This document shows, in pieces, positions 29,049 through 36,220 of a stretch of DNA of 64,000 nt. The notes beneath the pieces are model-generated. The model was not told the DNA's origin. It made no database searches and saw only the letters and a program-made list of their open reading frames with translations. The position numbers and the translations under genes were made by a program. Origin of the DNA: Niastella populi (lineage in GTDB: Bacteria > Bacteroidota > Bacteroidia > Chitinophagales > Chitinophagaceae); NCBI RefSeq assembly GCF_002078015.1, contig NZ_LWBP01000001.1, positions 124,001-188,000 of the forward strand, written 5' to 3'. The first letter of the stretch is position 1. Each line of letters opens with the position of its first letter.

Positions 29049-29474
29049 TTATACTGGCTTTAACGCTTCGTTCTTATAGTAGTCATACACATAGTTGAAC
29101 CTTGAATTGGTACCCGGTATGCTGTAATCGATGCTGATGGTGAACTTACCTTCTATAAGGTCGAACGATTCCGCTGCGGTTACTTCAATTTTCTCCGCCA
29201 CTATCCGTGGTTCATAATACAGGATGGCATTCTTAACCCTGTCTTTCAGGTAACCGATCACCGAGCTGTTCATGGTTTCGAATACATAGTTGGTAAGATC
29301 GCAGCCATAACGGGGCTGCATAACCCGTTCACCGAGTGTTGTCGACAATAATATATTGAGGCTTTGCCTGATGTCCTCTTCATCGCTTACCAGTTCAACG
29401 GAACCGGCTTCGCGGTTGAAGGTGGGCGGAAATGACCAGCCTGTGCCGAGAAAAGAATTGAATACCTTGTTCAT
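29049..29474 (-). CDS. gp25-like baseplate protein (Afp9-like)
   Basis: 141 aa, normal gp25/GPW size. The N-terminal LGTGWSFPPTFNREAG and SDEEDIRQSLNILLSTTLGERVMQPRYGCDL are hallmarks of the family (E-R-x-M-x-P-x-[FY]-G motif), ending in a lysozyme-like beta fold without catalytic residues. In contractile tails gp25 joins wedge to sheath and nucleates sheath assembly. It lies 12 bases downstream of the PAAR gene and 19 bases before Afp11, the conserved order of eCIS baseplate genes. Confidence 0.93.
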   Translation of the reverse strand: MNKVFNSFLGTGWSFPPTFNREAGSVELVSDEEDIRQSLNILLSTTLGERVMQPRYGCDLTNYVFETMNSSVIGYLKDRVKNAILYYEPRIVAEKIEVTAAESFDLIEGKFTISIDYSIPGTNSRFNYVYDYYKNEALKPV

Positions 29475-29486
29475 ACGAAATAATTT

Positions 29487-29777
29487 TTATCCGCCTATCT
29501 GTACTGTTGGGAAACCGGCTACGATAACACCGCCATGCGATGTAAGATCGCCCTGCCGGGCCGCGGGTTTGCCACCGATCAATACGGTAACAGAGCCTTT
29601 TACAATAGTATCGGGCGGACCCGTGCAGATCAATAAGTCGCCCACTACTGCCGCCGGCATATTGCCGATCAGCACCGTGGCCACACCCGGACCGGTAATG
29701 GGGCCGCCTACATGTGGTACCGGCCCGTTTGAAAGCGGACAGGTATGCATATCGCTTATTCTTGCTGCTGCGGGCAT
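29487..29777 (-). CDS. PAAR-domain spike tip protein (Afp10-like)
   Basis: 96 aa, a single PAAR domain: MPAAARISDMHTCP, then PHVGGPITGPGVATVLIGN, AAVVGD, TGPPDTIVKGSVTVLIGGKPAARQGD and LTSHGG. The His/Cys pattern (H11, C13, C50, H83 by rough count) agrees with the metal site that holds the tip of the cone together. The protein caps the trimeric spike encoded just upstream. No toxin extension is present, so this tip is purely structural. Confidence 0.93.
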   Translation of the reverse strand: MPAAARISDMHTCPLSNGPVPHVGGPITGPGVATVLIGNMPAAVVGDLLICTGPPDTIVKGSVTVLIGGKPAARQGDLTSHGGVIVAGFPTVQIGG

Positions 29778-29792
29778 GTTGTTGTTTTTTGG

Positions 29793-31568
29793 TTAGTTTA
29801 TTTTTACCAGTGAACCGCTGATGTCGGTAATGCCCGATGACGATACTTTCGTCATGGCGCCCTGTATTTCACAATTGCCATCTGCTTTTACCGAGAGCGA
29901 CATACCGCCTATTGATAATGTAGCGCCTGCCGAGAGGGTGAGGTTCGCACCCGCCTTCAGTTCTATATTCTGCGGGCTTTCTATCGAAACACCGCTGGTG
30001 CCCATGGTCACTTTATTGTTGTTCTGATCTTTGATCTCTATTTTGCTTCCGGCTTCATCGAGCTGAATGCTGTTGCCGGCGGGGGTATCGATGGTAATGG
30101 TCTTTGTATTGTCGTTAAAATGAATGCGCATTTTACTGCGTGTAAAAAAGCCTTTTTCATCATTGGCATCGGCTGCCTGCAGGGGCGCGGGTTTGGCGCT
30201 GCTGTTCAACTGGCCCAGCATAATGCCATGACGCGGATCGTCGTTGATAAATCCTACGATCACTTCATCGCCTATTTCGGGCCGGAAGAAGGCGCCGCGC
30301 GTATCACCGGCATCGAGACTGGCCACGCGCACCCAGGTGCCTTCGGCATTGTTATCGATAACGGGTATTTTAACCAGGATGCGGTCATCACCGTCTGGAT
30401 CGGTTGCGAGGCGTTTTACGATCCCTATCTGCAAACCGTGAATGGAACCAACCAGCCCGGCGCTGAGCATGTCATCAACCTGCGGGGTTTTGGCCGCGTA
30501 CTGTGTTGGGTCGTAACCGAATTGGATATGCGTATACCAGGCGCCATTGGCTATATCCTGTACAACTGCCGTCACCAGCGCTTTGCCGTTAAAGCGGTCG
30601 CCGATACCGGCAAGCTTTACCATATCGCCCGGTTGTACGCCTGAAAAACCGGTGATGCGTGCGCGCCCTCTTATTTTGCTCAGGCGGCTGCGCATCATAA
30701 TGCCGTCGGCCCAGTCCTGCAGTTCCTGTTCCAGTAAATGCCCGCTGTGGTGAACGAGGTATTTATCGAGGTCAATAGCTTCTGCGAGGTGGCTGCCAGC
30801 GATATTACCCGGCTCGGTAAACCCCTGCGCTTCGGAGGCATCGGCTTTGAACAATTGCTGACCGGCATAATCCCACGAGGCGGCTTCCACGTTTTTCCAT
30901 TGCGTGCGCGCATCCATCGATGCTTCCAGTTCCAGGATCGATGAACCGTAGGTTACCTGTATAACGGGCTCGGCAGCGGTAACCGGTTTGGTGATCTTTA
31001 TTTCACCATCGTTTACAAACACCAGCATGCCGTTGGCTTCAGCGCGCAGCAACAGGAAGTCCCAGTCGCTCACATGGTGCTGTACCACTTCCTTATGTGT
31101 TAGGGTGGTGGTTTGAACATCGCCTGATAACCCGCTGTAAGCGCTTATCAGCGTGTCGAAGAGCTGGCTGTCCTTTACCTGTTCGTAATAGCGGCTATGG
31201 CGGCCGATGGTCATCTTCACCGCTTCATCGCGGCATTCGATATGCAGTTCGCTTTTGCCGTTCTCTTTTATTTTTACCGAGTGGCGGGTGATGATGCCTT
31301 TGAAAGCCTGGCTGTTGTTGCTGTCGAACCCTATTTTGATCTTTATTTTATTACCGGGTACAAAATCATTGCTGTTGCTGATGTCGAAACTGCGCTGCGC
31401 GGCATCGCCATCGCGCAGGATGATCTTTGCCGTGGGTATGCGGTTCACTTCTTTGGTTATGGAAATACCCAGCACCTGGTACGATGGGTTCACCGGCGTT
31501 TCGTTCACCAGTATATTGAAAGTGCTTACATCGTGTTGCGACGGGTTTGGTATGATCAGTTCCTCCAT
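29793..31568 (-). CDS. VgrG-like spike/hub protein (Afp8-like)
   Basis: 591 aa. Residues 1-370 match the gp27-like hub (phage late control/VgrG fold: SNDFVPGNKIKIKIGFDSNNSQAFKG near 85-110). Residues about 375-480 form the OB-fold domain, with LVGSIHGLQIGIV, RILVKIPVI and GAFFRPEIGDEVIVGFINDDPR (all typical of VgrG/gp5). The last 90 residues are a repetitive beta-helix of Ile/Lys/Ser type that ends as the PAAR-binding base. The start codon shares one base with the LysM gene stop (TGATG). Forms the trimeric membrane-piercing spike. Confidence 0.94.
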   Translation of the reverse strand: MEELIIPNPSQHDVSTFNILVNETPVNPSYQVLGISITKEVNRIPTAKIILRDGDAAQRSFDISNSNDFVPGNKIKIKIGFDSNNSQAFKGIITRHSVKIKENGKSELHIECRDEAVKMTIGRHSRYYEQVKDSQLFDTLISAYSGLSGDVQTTTLTHKEVVQHHVSDWDFLLLRAEANGMLVFVNDGEIKITKPVTAAEPVIQVTYGSSILELEASMDARTQWKNVEAASWDYAGQQLFKADASEAQGFTEPGNIAGSHLAEAIDLDKYLVHHSGHLLEQELQDWADGIMMRSRLSKIRGRARITGFSGVQPGDMVKLAGIGDRFNGKALVTAVVQDIANGAWYTHIQFGYDPTQYAAKTPQVDDMLSAGLVGSIHGLQIGIVKRLATDPDGDDRILVKIPVIDNNAEGTWVRVASLDAGDTRGAFFRPEIGDEVIVGFINDDPRHGIMLGQLNSSAKPAPLQAADANDEKGFFTRSKMRIHFNDNTKTITIDTPAGNSIQLDEAGSKIEIKDQNNNKVTMGTSGVSIESPQNIELKAGANLTLSAGATLSIGGMSLSVKADGNCEIQGAMTKVSSSGITDISGSLVKIN

Positions 31569-32275
31569 CAGGCTTCGTTTTTATCGAATGGTGGAAAATA
31601 GAGCTCGTTGCCCGGTTTTATTTTTCTGATAGTAGTGAGCGCATTCACTTTGGCCACCTGCAGAAAATAATTCGGGTCGTTGTAAATGCTCCAGGTCATC
31701 AGGTCGAGCCGGTCGCCCTGTTTAACCGCGCGGTAGTGCGTGAGGTCGGGTGAGCTAAGCCGTGATTCTGCCTGGATCTCTTCCCTCGACTTATGCGCAA
31801 GGAAGGTGGCGTTCACTTTTACCCGTAACGGTTTGCCATCGGGTTCGAACAGGGAGAAGTTCAGCTCGAGATTCGAAAGCACACACCTGAAATCGATCTC
31901 CGAGCCCCAGTGTACGATCAGGAAGCGCGGCCGGTGAATGTTGCCATCCATATTGTACACGCATTTTTTGAGATCGGCCAGCTGGTCGTGCACGGGTTTA
32001 TTGATGTATTCTTTGTTATCGCCGCCATAACCTTCCATTGTTTTGGTGCCATCGAGAATGAACTCCAGCCGCAGTTCTTCGGGCGCGGTGCTTTTATACC
32101 GCGCTTCGCTGCCCTGGTTGCCATGCCCCGTTTGCGTATCGACATTCACCTTATAGGTTTGTGAGAACGATTCGGGGTTGATGGGCGTGGCAAACTGCCG
32201 CGTGGGGTCTTCACCTGTGAAATCGCGGTTGGCGAATGATTTGATCACCAGTTTGCGGAGGCTGTTATCGCTCAT
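31568..32275 (-). CDS. LysM-type baseplate hub protein (Afp7-like)
   Basis: 235 aa. The N-terminal 170 residues follow the Afp7/gp53-related pattern (FATPINPESFSQTYKVN, TAPEELRLEFILDGT, RPRFLIVHWGSEIDFRCVLSN). A C-terminal LysM-like stretch (AVKQGDRLDLMTWSIYNDPNYFLQVAKVNAL then PGNELYFPP) completes it. In eCIS this protein links the inner tube to the hub. The ATG overlaps the end of the small DUF5908 gene by 11 bases. Confidence 0.9.
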   Translation of the reverse strand: MSDNSLRKLVIKSFANRDFTGEDPTRQFATPINPESFSQTYKVNVDTQTGHGNQGSEARYKSTAPEELRLEFILDGTKTMEGYGGDNKEYINKPVHDQLADLKKCVYNMDGNIHRPRFLIVHWGSEIDFRCVLSNLELNFSLFEPDGKPLRVKVNATFLAHKSREEIQAESRLSSPDLTHYRAVKQGDRLDLMTWSIYNDPNYFLQVAKVNALTTIRKIKPGNELYFPPFDKNEA

Positions 32276-32432
32276 TTTTTTCTTTTAAGATGTCCATCAC
32301 TTTTTCCACGCAGGCCTGGATGATCTCTTCCTGTGAGCCGCCGCTTCCCTGGGAGGCGCCGGCCGACTGACCGTTGGGGCTATCCTGCGTTACTACGGCC
32401 TTTATCACCAGTTCGCGAACTTCTATTGGCAT
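32265..32432 (-). CDS. DUF5908-family small eCIS protein
   Basis: 55 aa by my own translation, from ATG 32432 to TAA at 32265. It starts MPIEVRELVIKAVV, the conserved N terminus of DUF5908 proteins that sit between the tube and LysM genes in Bacteroidota eCIS clusters. A Ser/Gly/Gln-rich linker (about 18-33) leads to the helix EEIIQACVEKVMDILKEKNER. It begins 10 bases after the second tube gene and overlaps the LysM start by 11 bases. Function unknown; the short strand plus C-terminal helix suggest a small adaptor. It is easily missed because of its length. Confidence 0.88.
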   Translation of the reverse strand: MPIEVRELVIKAVVTQDSPNGQSAGASQGSGGSQEEIIQACVEKVMDILKEKNER

Positions 32433-32442
32433 ATGTGAAAAT

Positions 32443-32901
32443 TTAACCGTGATTGAACAACAGCTTGTTGTAATTCAGTTCCAGCGTTTCGAGCAATACC
32501 TCACCGCGTTCGGCATTCAGTTCACCCAGCTTCCAGCTGCGGGGCCACACATTGTTGATGACCCAATACATCAGCGGCTGGTGATCTTCATCGAGCAGGT
32601 TGATCTGCACCGTGCGGATCACTTCGTATTTTCCATCGTCGAACGCTTTCTGCAGCCAGGTGGTAAGACCGGAATCTGTTGGTTTCAGCAAACCCCGTTT
32701 CAATATCAGCGGGCCGTATTTGCGGCGGGTGGGGATCACATGTTCAAAATGATTCTCGCCGCCTTCCCTGATGGTTTCGGTATCGACGTTGCCATCGAGA
32801 CCGCTGACCGACTGAAACTTTACATCCACTTCCTTTGCTTCACCCAGTGCAAACTGAACGCTGAAATGAAAATTGACCGTTTGATAAAAATTCTCAGCCA
32901 T
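32443..32901 (-). CDS. eCIS inner tube protein 2 (Afp5-like, hub-proximal)
   Basis: 152 aa of the gp19/T4-like tail tube family: FHFSVQF, FQSVSGLDGNVDTETIREGG, LKRGLL, then LLDEDHQPLMYWVINNVWPRSWKLGELNA and the closing ETLELNYNKL. It differs from its neighbour by lacking the Pro-rich start and is placed nearer the LysM/spike genes, so it may be the tube-initiating form that contacts the hub. It is 5 bases after the first tube gene. Confidence 0.9.
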   Translation of the reverse strand: MAENFYQTVNFHFSVQFALGEAKEVDVKFQSVSGLDGNVDTETIREGGENHFEHVIPTRRKYGPLILKRGLLKPTDSGLTTWLQKAFDDGKYEVIRTVQINLLDEDHQPLMYWVINNVWPRSWKLGELNAERGEVLLETLELNYNKLLFNHG

Positions 32902-32906
32902 TGCGT

Positions 32907-33371
32907 TTATTTCTTGGCTTCAACAATCGATAACCCTTCGTGCACCAGTTCCATGGTTTCGATGGCCACTTCATTGGCATCGGCCTTCAGATCGCCGCTT
33001 TGGACTTTGGAAGGCCAGGCTTTTGAAAGCGTCCAGGAAATAACGGGCTGGTGCTCTTCATCGAGCAGGCGAATGGTAACATCTCTTCTGAACTTTTCTT
33101 TGCCTTCCTGGAATAATTGTGTTTTTTTCCATTGTTCAAAGAATTCGAAGTCGCCCAGGAAGGTGCCGCGTTTAAGGGTGACGTTGCTGAACTTGGTAAG
33201 GCCGGGTTGTTTTGTTTTATTGTAGGTTGGACTACTGCCTTCACGGTATTCGATCACTTCGGTTTCGAAGTCAAGACCGGTTACTTCAGTGAAACCGATA
33301 CGTGTTCCGCCCCAATCGAGTTGAAAATGGAATTTCGGGAGCGGATAGTTCTTTTTTGGATCGTCAGCCAT
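32907..33371 (-). CDS. eCIS inner tube protein 1 (Afp1-like)
   Basis: 154 aa, same tube fold: PLPKFHFQLDWGG, FTEVTGLDFETEVIEYREG, LKRGTFLGDFEFFEQW, RLLDEEHQPVISWTLSKAWPSK and the C-terminal ETMELVHEGLSIVEA. The VTGLDFETE and LLDEEHQPV motifs are those of major CIS tube subunits. Probably the main tube protein stacked along the particle. An unusually long repetitive leader (33372-33911) separates it from the preceding gene, which could give it an independent expression level. Confidence 0.92.
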   Translation of the reverse strand: MADDPKKNYPLPKFHFQLDWGGTRIGFTEVTGLDFETEVIEYREGSSPTYNKTKQPGLTKFSNVTLKRGTFLGDFEFFEQWKKTQLFQEGKEKFRRDVTIRLLDEEHQPVISWTLSKAWPSKVQSGDLKADANEVAIETMELVHEGLSIVEAKK

Positions 33372-33408
33372 AGTTGTTAGTTTATTGTTTATGGTTTATT
33401 GTTTATAG

Positions 33409-33796
33409 TTCTTTTATTCGAAACTCGAGACTAATTGCAAGGCGTTTTCTTTTGTTTATTGTTTGTGGTTCTTTATTTCGAAGCTCAAGACTAATTGCAA
33501 GGCTCGCTTCTTTGGGTTTATGGTTTATTGTTTTTTGTTTATTGTTCTTTTATTCGGAACTCGCGACTGGGTTCTTAGTTTGTGGTTTATGGTTTGTTGT
33601 TTGTGGTTCTTTTATTCGAAGCTCATAACTAATTGCGGGCTTCGCTTTCTTTTAGTTTATTGTTTATTGTTCTTTTATTCGGAGCTCGCGACTGGGTTCT
33701 TAGTTTGTGGTTTATGGTTTGTTGTTTGTGGTTCTTTTATTCGAAGCTCATAACTAATTGCGGGCCTCGCTTTCTTTTAGTTTATGGTTTATTGTT
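33409..33796. repeat. About 63-bp degenerate tandem repeat with a 125-bp duplication
   Basis: Units contain CTTTTATTCG, then GAAGCTC, ACTAATTGC, CTCGCTTTCTTTTAG and TTTATGGTTTATTG. The blocks 33547-33671 and 33672-33796 are near-identical 125-bp copies (two units each); an earlier, more diverged pair covers 33409-33546. The reverse complement recurs at about 53774-53890. The spacer 33372-33911 has no gene. Confidence 0.85.
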
Positions 33797-33844
33797 TATG
33801 GGCACCGGTTAAACTGTGGGATGCGATTCGCTTTATGCCTTTAT

Positions 33845-33911
33845 GCCTTGTTGCCTCGTTGCCTCGATGCCTCGATGCCTCGTTGCCTCGATGCCTCGAT
33901 GCCTCGTTGCC
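33845..33911. repeat. Octamer tandem repeat (GCCTCGAT/GCCTCGTT)
   Basis: Eight or so consecutive 8-bp units alternating GCCTCGAT and GCCTCGTT. The array abuts the stop codon (33912-33914) of the 308-aa gene, so on its strand the units read GGCAACGA/GGCATCGA directly after the stop. A related octamer array follows the SusD stop at 53611. Confidence 0.9.
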
Positions 33912-34838
33912 TTATTTGCACTTGCTCTCCACTTGCGCAATAGCATTCTCAAGCGCTTCCTTGCATGCCTGCAACGCATCGCGTTTTTCCCTGGCTTTGT
34001 CGAGCTCTTTCTTAAGCACTTCCACTTCTTCTTTGGCCTTGTCGCAATCTTCTTCGAGCTGTTTGTAATAAGGATCGTCGTCGAGCGGAAAGCGGATCTT
34101 CGGTTTCAGGTGGCAATGGTGTTTGTAACCGCCGCATTTGCCGTCATCCACTTTCACATGCTCATCTTCGTGCTCATCCTCTTCTACAGGATCGCAGCCG
34201 CAGTTGAGTTTGCTTTTCCAGTATTTCAGCACTTCCTTCAACCCGTATTCTTCACAGATGTGGATGTGCAGGCCATAGGCGAGCTCGATGGCGATCACCA
34301 CTTTTCCTATCAGACTATCGCGTGTGGCAATCACCGCGTCGAGCTTTTTGCCATATTCTTCAATATATTTCATGATGCCGGTGCCGGGGGCCAGCTCGGG
34401 CCGTTTGAGGCAGTTGATGCACTGAATGAGCTCGTCGTATTTTATCTTCAGCCTGTCGACCCGTTTGTACAGGTCCTCGATCATACAAAAGAGAATTTCA
34501 ATGGCCTTGTTCACCTTGCCGGTGATCTTGCAAACCTTCTCAAGGTGCAGGATGAACAGTTCGAGCTGGCGGCATAAGGCATCCGCTTTTTCATCGGTGA
34601 GCTCCCAATCGGCGCACCAGGCTTTCAGTTTATCGCGCCATTCAACGACGAGGGTGTATTCGGTCTCTTTATGGCTGGCTATGGCCAGGGCTTCCTTCCA
34701 GTCGGCCGTAACCTCCACCAGGTCTTTTTTCCAGGTGTCATTGCAACAATCACCACCGGGGGTATCGCCGCCATTATCCTGTTTGCAGCAATCGAAGATG
34801 TCTTCTTCAATATTGCTCAGCGTACTATATTTTAACAT
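33912..34838 (-). CDS. Cys/His-rich coiled-coil protein of the eCIS cluster, unknown function
   Basis: 308 aa. Not recognised beyond its place between sheath and tube genes. The N terminus has CC pairs (DCCKQDNGGDTPGGDCCND). Residues 35-200 are amphipathic helices with scattered Cys. Residues about 215-250 hold a Cys/His/Asp/Glu cluster (NCGCDPVEEDEHEDEH and CGGYKHHCH), a likely metal or disulfide site. The last 60 residues are a strong coiled coil (EEDCDKAKEEVEVLKKELDKA). No signal peptide. Shares the layout of helices plus a Cys-rich acidic patch with the next upstream gene, so they may be partners. Could be a particle component, chaperone or regulator of assembly. Confidence 0.7.
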   Translation of the reverse strand: MLKYSTLSNIEEDIFDCCKQDNGGDTPGGDCCNDTWKKDLVEVTADWKEALAIASHKETEYTLVVEWRDKLKAWCADWELTDEKADALCRQLELFILHLEKVCKITGKVNKAIEILFCMIEDLYKRVDRLKIKYDELIQCINCLKRPELAPGTGIMKYIEEYGKKLDAVIATRDSLIGKVVIAIELAYGLHIHICEEYGLKEVLKYWKSKLNCGCDPVEEDEHEDEHVKVDDGKCGGYKHHCHLKPKIRFPLDDDPYYKQLEEDCDKAKEEVEVLKKELDKAREKRDALQACKEALENAIAQVESKCK

Positions 34839-34873
34839 GCTGGCTGAATTTTTAATTGGGTTAATAATGGGTG

Positions 34874-35947
34874 TCAGCGGCTTTGCGCCTGTTGGTGATT
34901 GTGATTATGGTTGTGCTCGTCTTCGCAATAAATGTCCTTCACGTCTTTGCAGATATCGCAGATCTCGCATTTGCATTTTTTGAAGCGGTCTTTTTTATTG
35001 CGGTCGTTGTCGTTATCGTCGCGGCGATCGTTGTCGTCATCATCGCAGCCGCAATCTTTTATGCAATCGCAATCGTGGTGGCACAGGAAGTCCTTGGTGT
35101 CGTCGTCGGTTTCTATTTCGTTGCGTTTGTTGTACAGGGCGTGGCCGGCCGTGGCAAGCGTTTTAATGGCAGCGGTCAGTTCTTCCTGCGCTTTGGTGGT
35201 TGCGGTAGCGCCGGCTTTCATTCTGTCGGCCACCACATCGTCGAATGCTTTGGCGGCGGCGGCCAGGTCTGTTTGGAATTTGTCGAGCGTTTTGATATTC
35301 GAGAAGCTTTGAATACCGAGGATCTCTGCGGCGGAAGTGAAAATGATATCGATGTCTTTAGCCAGTGTTTCGGGCACTTCTACCAGGTCATCGAGTATTT
35401 CGCAAACGTTATCGCAGGCGTCAGGTTTTTTATCGTTCTGGTCATTGTCTTTTTTATCACCGCATTCTTCGCCGCTTTTGCAACCCAGAATGATCATTTG
35501 AGAAGCGTTGCAGCTATCCTTGCGGGCGGCGTCGAGTTTGGTGGCCGCATCGCGCAGTTCACCGAATTTTGCCTTGGATTCCTTGGCGGCTGCCAGTACG
35601 TCTTTCAACGCCTTTACCAGGTCGTCGTTCATTTTTACGTAGGAGGCAACGTTCTTCTTTATTTCTTCGGAAGATTGTACCAGCTCGATGCCTACCTTCA
35701 GTTCGAGGTTGCGTACGATGCGGTAGTTCTTTTCCGTTTTAATGAAACTGCATTTTTTGCGGTGGTATGCCCGTACATAACCTTCATGGGTGACTTCGCT
35801 CTGGCTCAGTTCACCGGTAAGCACCCGCAGGTTTTGGCAATACGTGTCTTTTATTTGTTTGATGGTTCTTTTGGTGGCCGTTTTGCCATTATCGTTACAC
35901 GGCTTTTCGGCCGGTGGTTTTTTTGTATTTGATTGTTGATAGGCCAT
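34874..35947 (-). CDS. Helical protein with Cys/Asp/His-rich tail in the eCIS cluster, unknown function
   Basis: 357 aa. Residues 1-270 are mostly helices, broken by an acidic Cys loop near 165-185 (CKSGEECGDKKDND). The last 75 residues are extreme in composition: CHHDCDCIKDCGCDDDD, then an Asp/Asn/Arg repeat, then CKCEICDICKDVKDIYCED and HNHNHNHQQ. The spacing of Cys and the His tail suggest metal binding. No signal peptide. It follows the sheath gene by 273 bases of repetitive spacer and precedes the 308-aa gene by 35 bases. I do not recognise the family. The conserved position would argue for a structural or assembly role. Confidence 0.7.
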   Translation of the reverse strand: MAYQQSNTKKPPAEKPCNDNGKTATKRTIKQIKDTYCQNLRVLTGELSQSEVTHEGYVRAYHRKKCSFIKTEKNYRIVRNLELKVGIELVQSSEEIKKNVASYVKMNDDLVKALKDVLAAAKESKAKFGELRDAATKLDAARKDSCNASQMIILGCKSGEECGDKKDNDQNDKKPDACDNVCEILDDLVEVPETLAKDIDIIFTSAAEILGIQSFSNIKTLDKFQTDLAAAAKAFDDVVADRMKAGATATTKAQEELTAAIKTLATAGHALYNKRNEIETDDDTKDFLCHHDCDCIKDCGCDDDDNDRRDDNDNDRNKKDRFKKCKCEICDICKDVKDIYCEDEHNHNHNHQQAQSR

Positions 35948-36005
35948 TATAGATAATTTAGTGTTTCAAGTTGAAAATTAACGGGCTGACACATTAGCAA
36001 GTTTA

Positions 36006-36220
36006 TTGGGTTACTTAAGCATCAGGCTGAAAGCTGAAAGCCGAAGGCCTAAAGCGAATACAGCTACGCGTTGCGGGCTACCGGTTGCCGGGAATACAGT
36101 TCCCATGTTACAGGTTCCACGGTTCGCGGCAACGGTTGCTGATTATTGGAACCGCAATCCCGGACGCCGGAAACCCTTTCACGTTTCGCGTCTGCCGTTT
36201 CACGCTTGCCGATTCCCGTC
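36006..36220. repeat. Word-like low-complexity spacer after the sheath stop
   Basis: The spacer directly after the sheath stop is built of reiterated words such as GTGAAACGG, GACGCGAAACG, CGGGAATCGGC (minus strand) and GCTGAAAGC, GCCGAAGGCC (plus strand). No coding frame or U-tract hairpin. Similar vocabulary recurs at 53680-53770, 54878-54985 and 56085-56335. Confidence 0.6.

Noticed and set aside
33409-33911. CRISPR array
   Set aside because: Repeats are contiguous or degenerate with no unique spacers of even length, and no cas genes are nearby.
33758-33943. Plus-strand ORFs with RCLDASMP repeats
   Set aside because: They are only translations of the octamer array.
34871-35932. Long plus-strand ORF (353 aa) opposite the 357-aa gene
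   Set aside because: It is a hydrophobic mirror of the minus-strand frame, whose composition, operon position and coupling are far more convincing.
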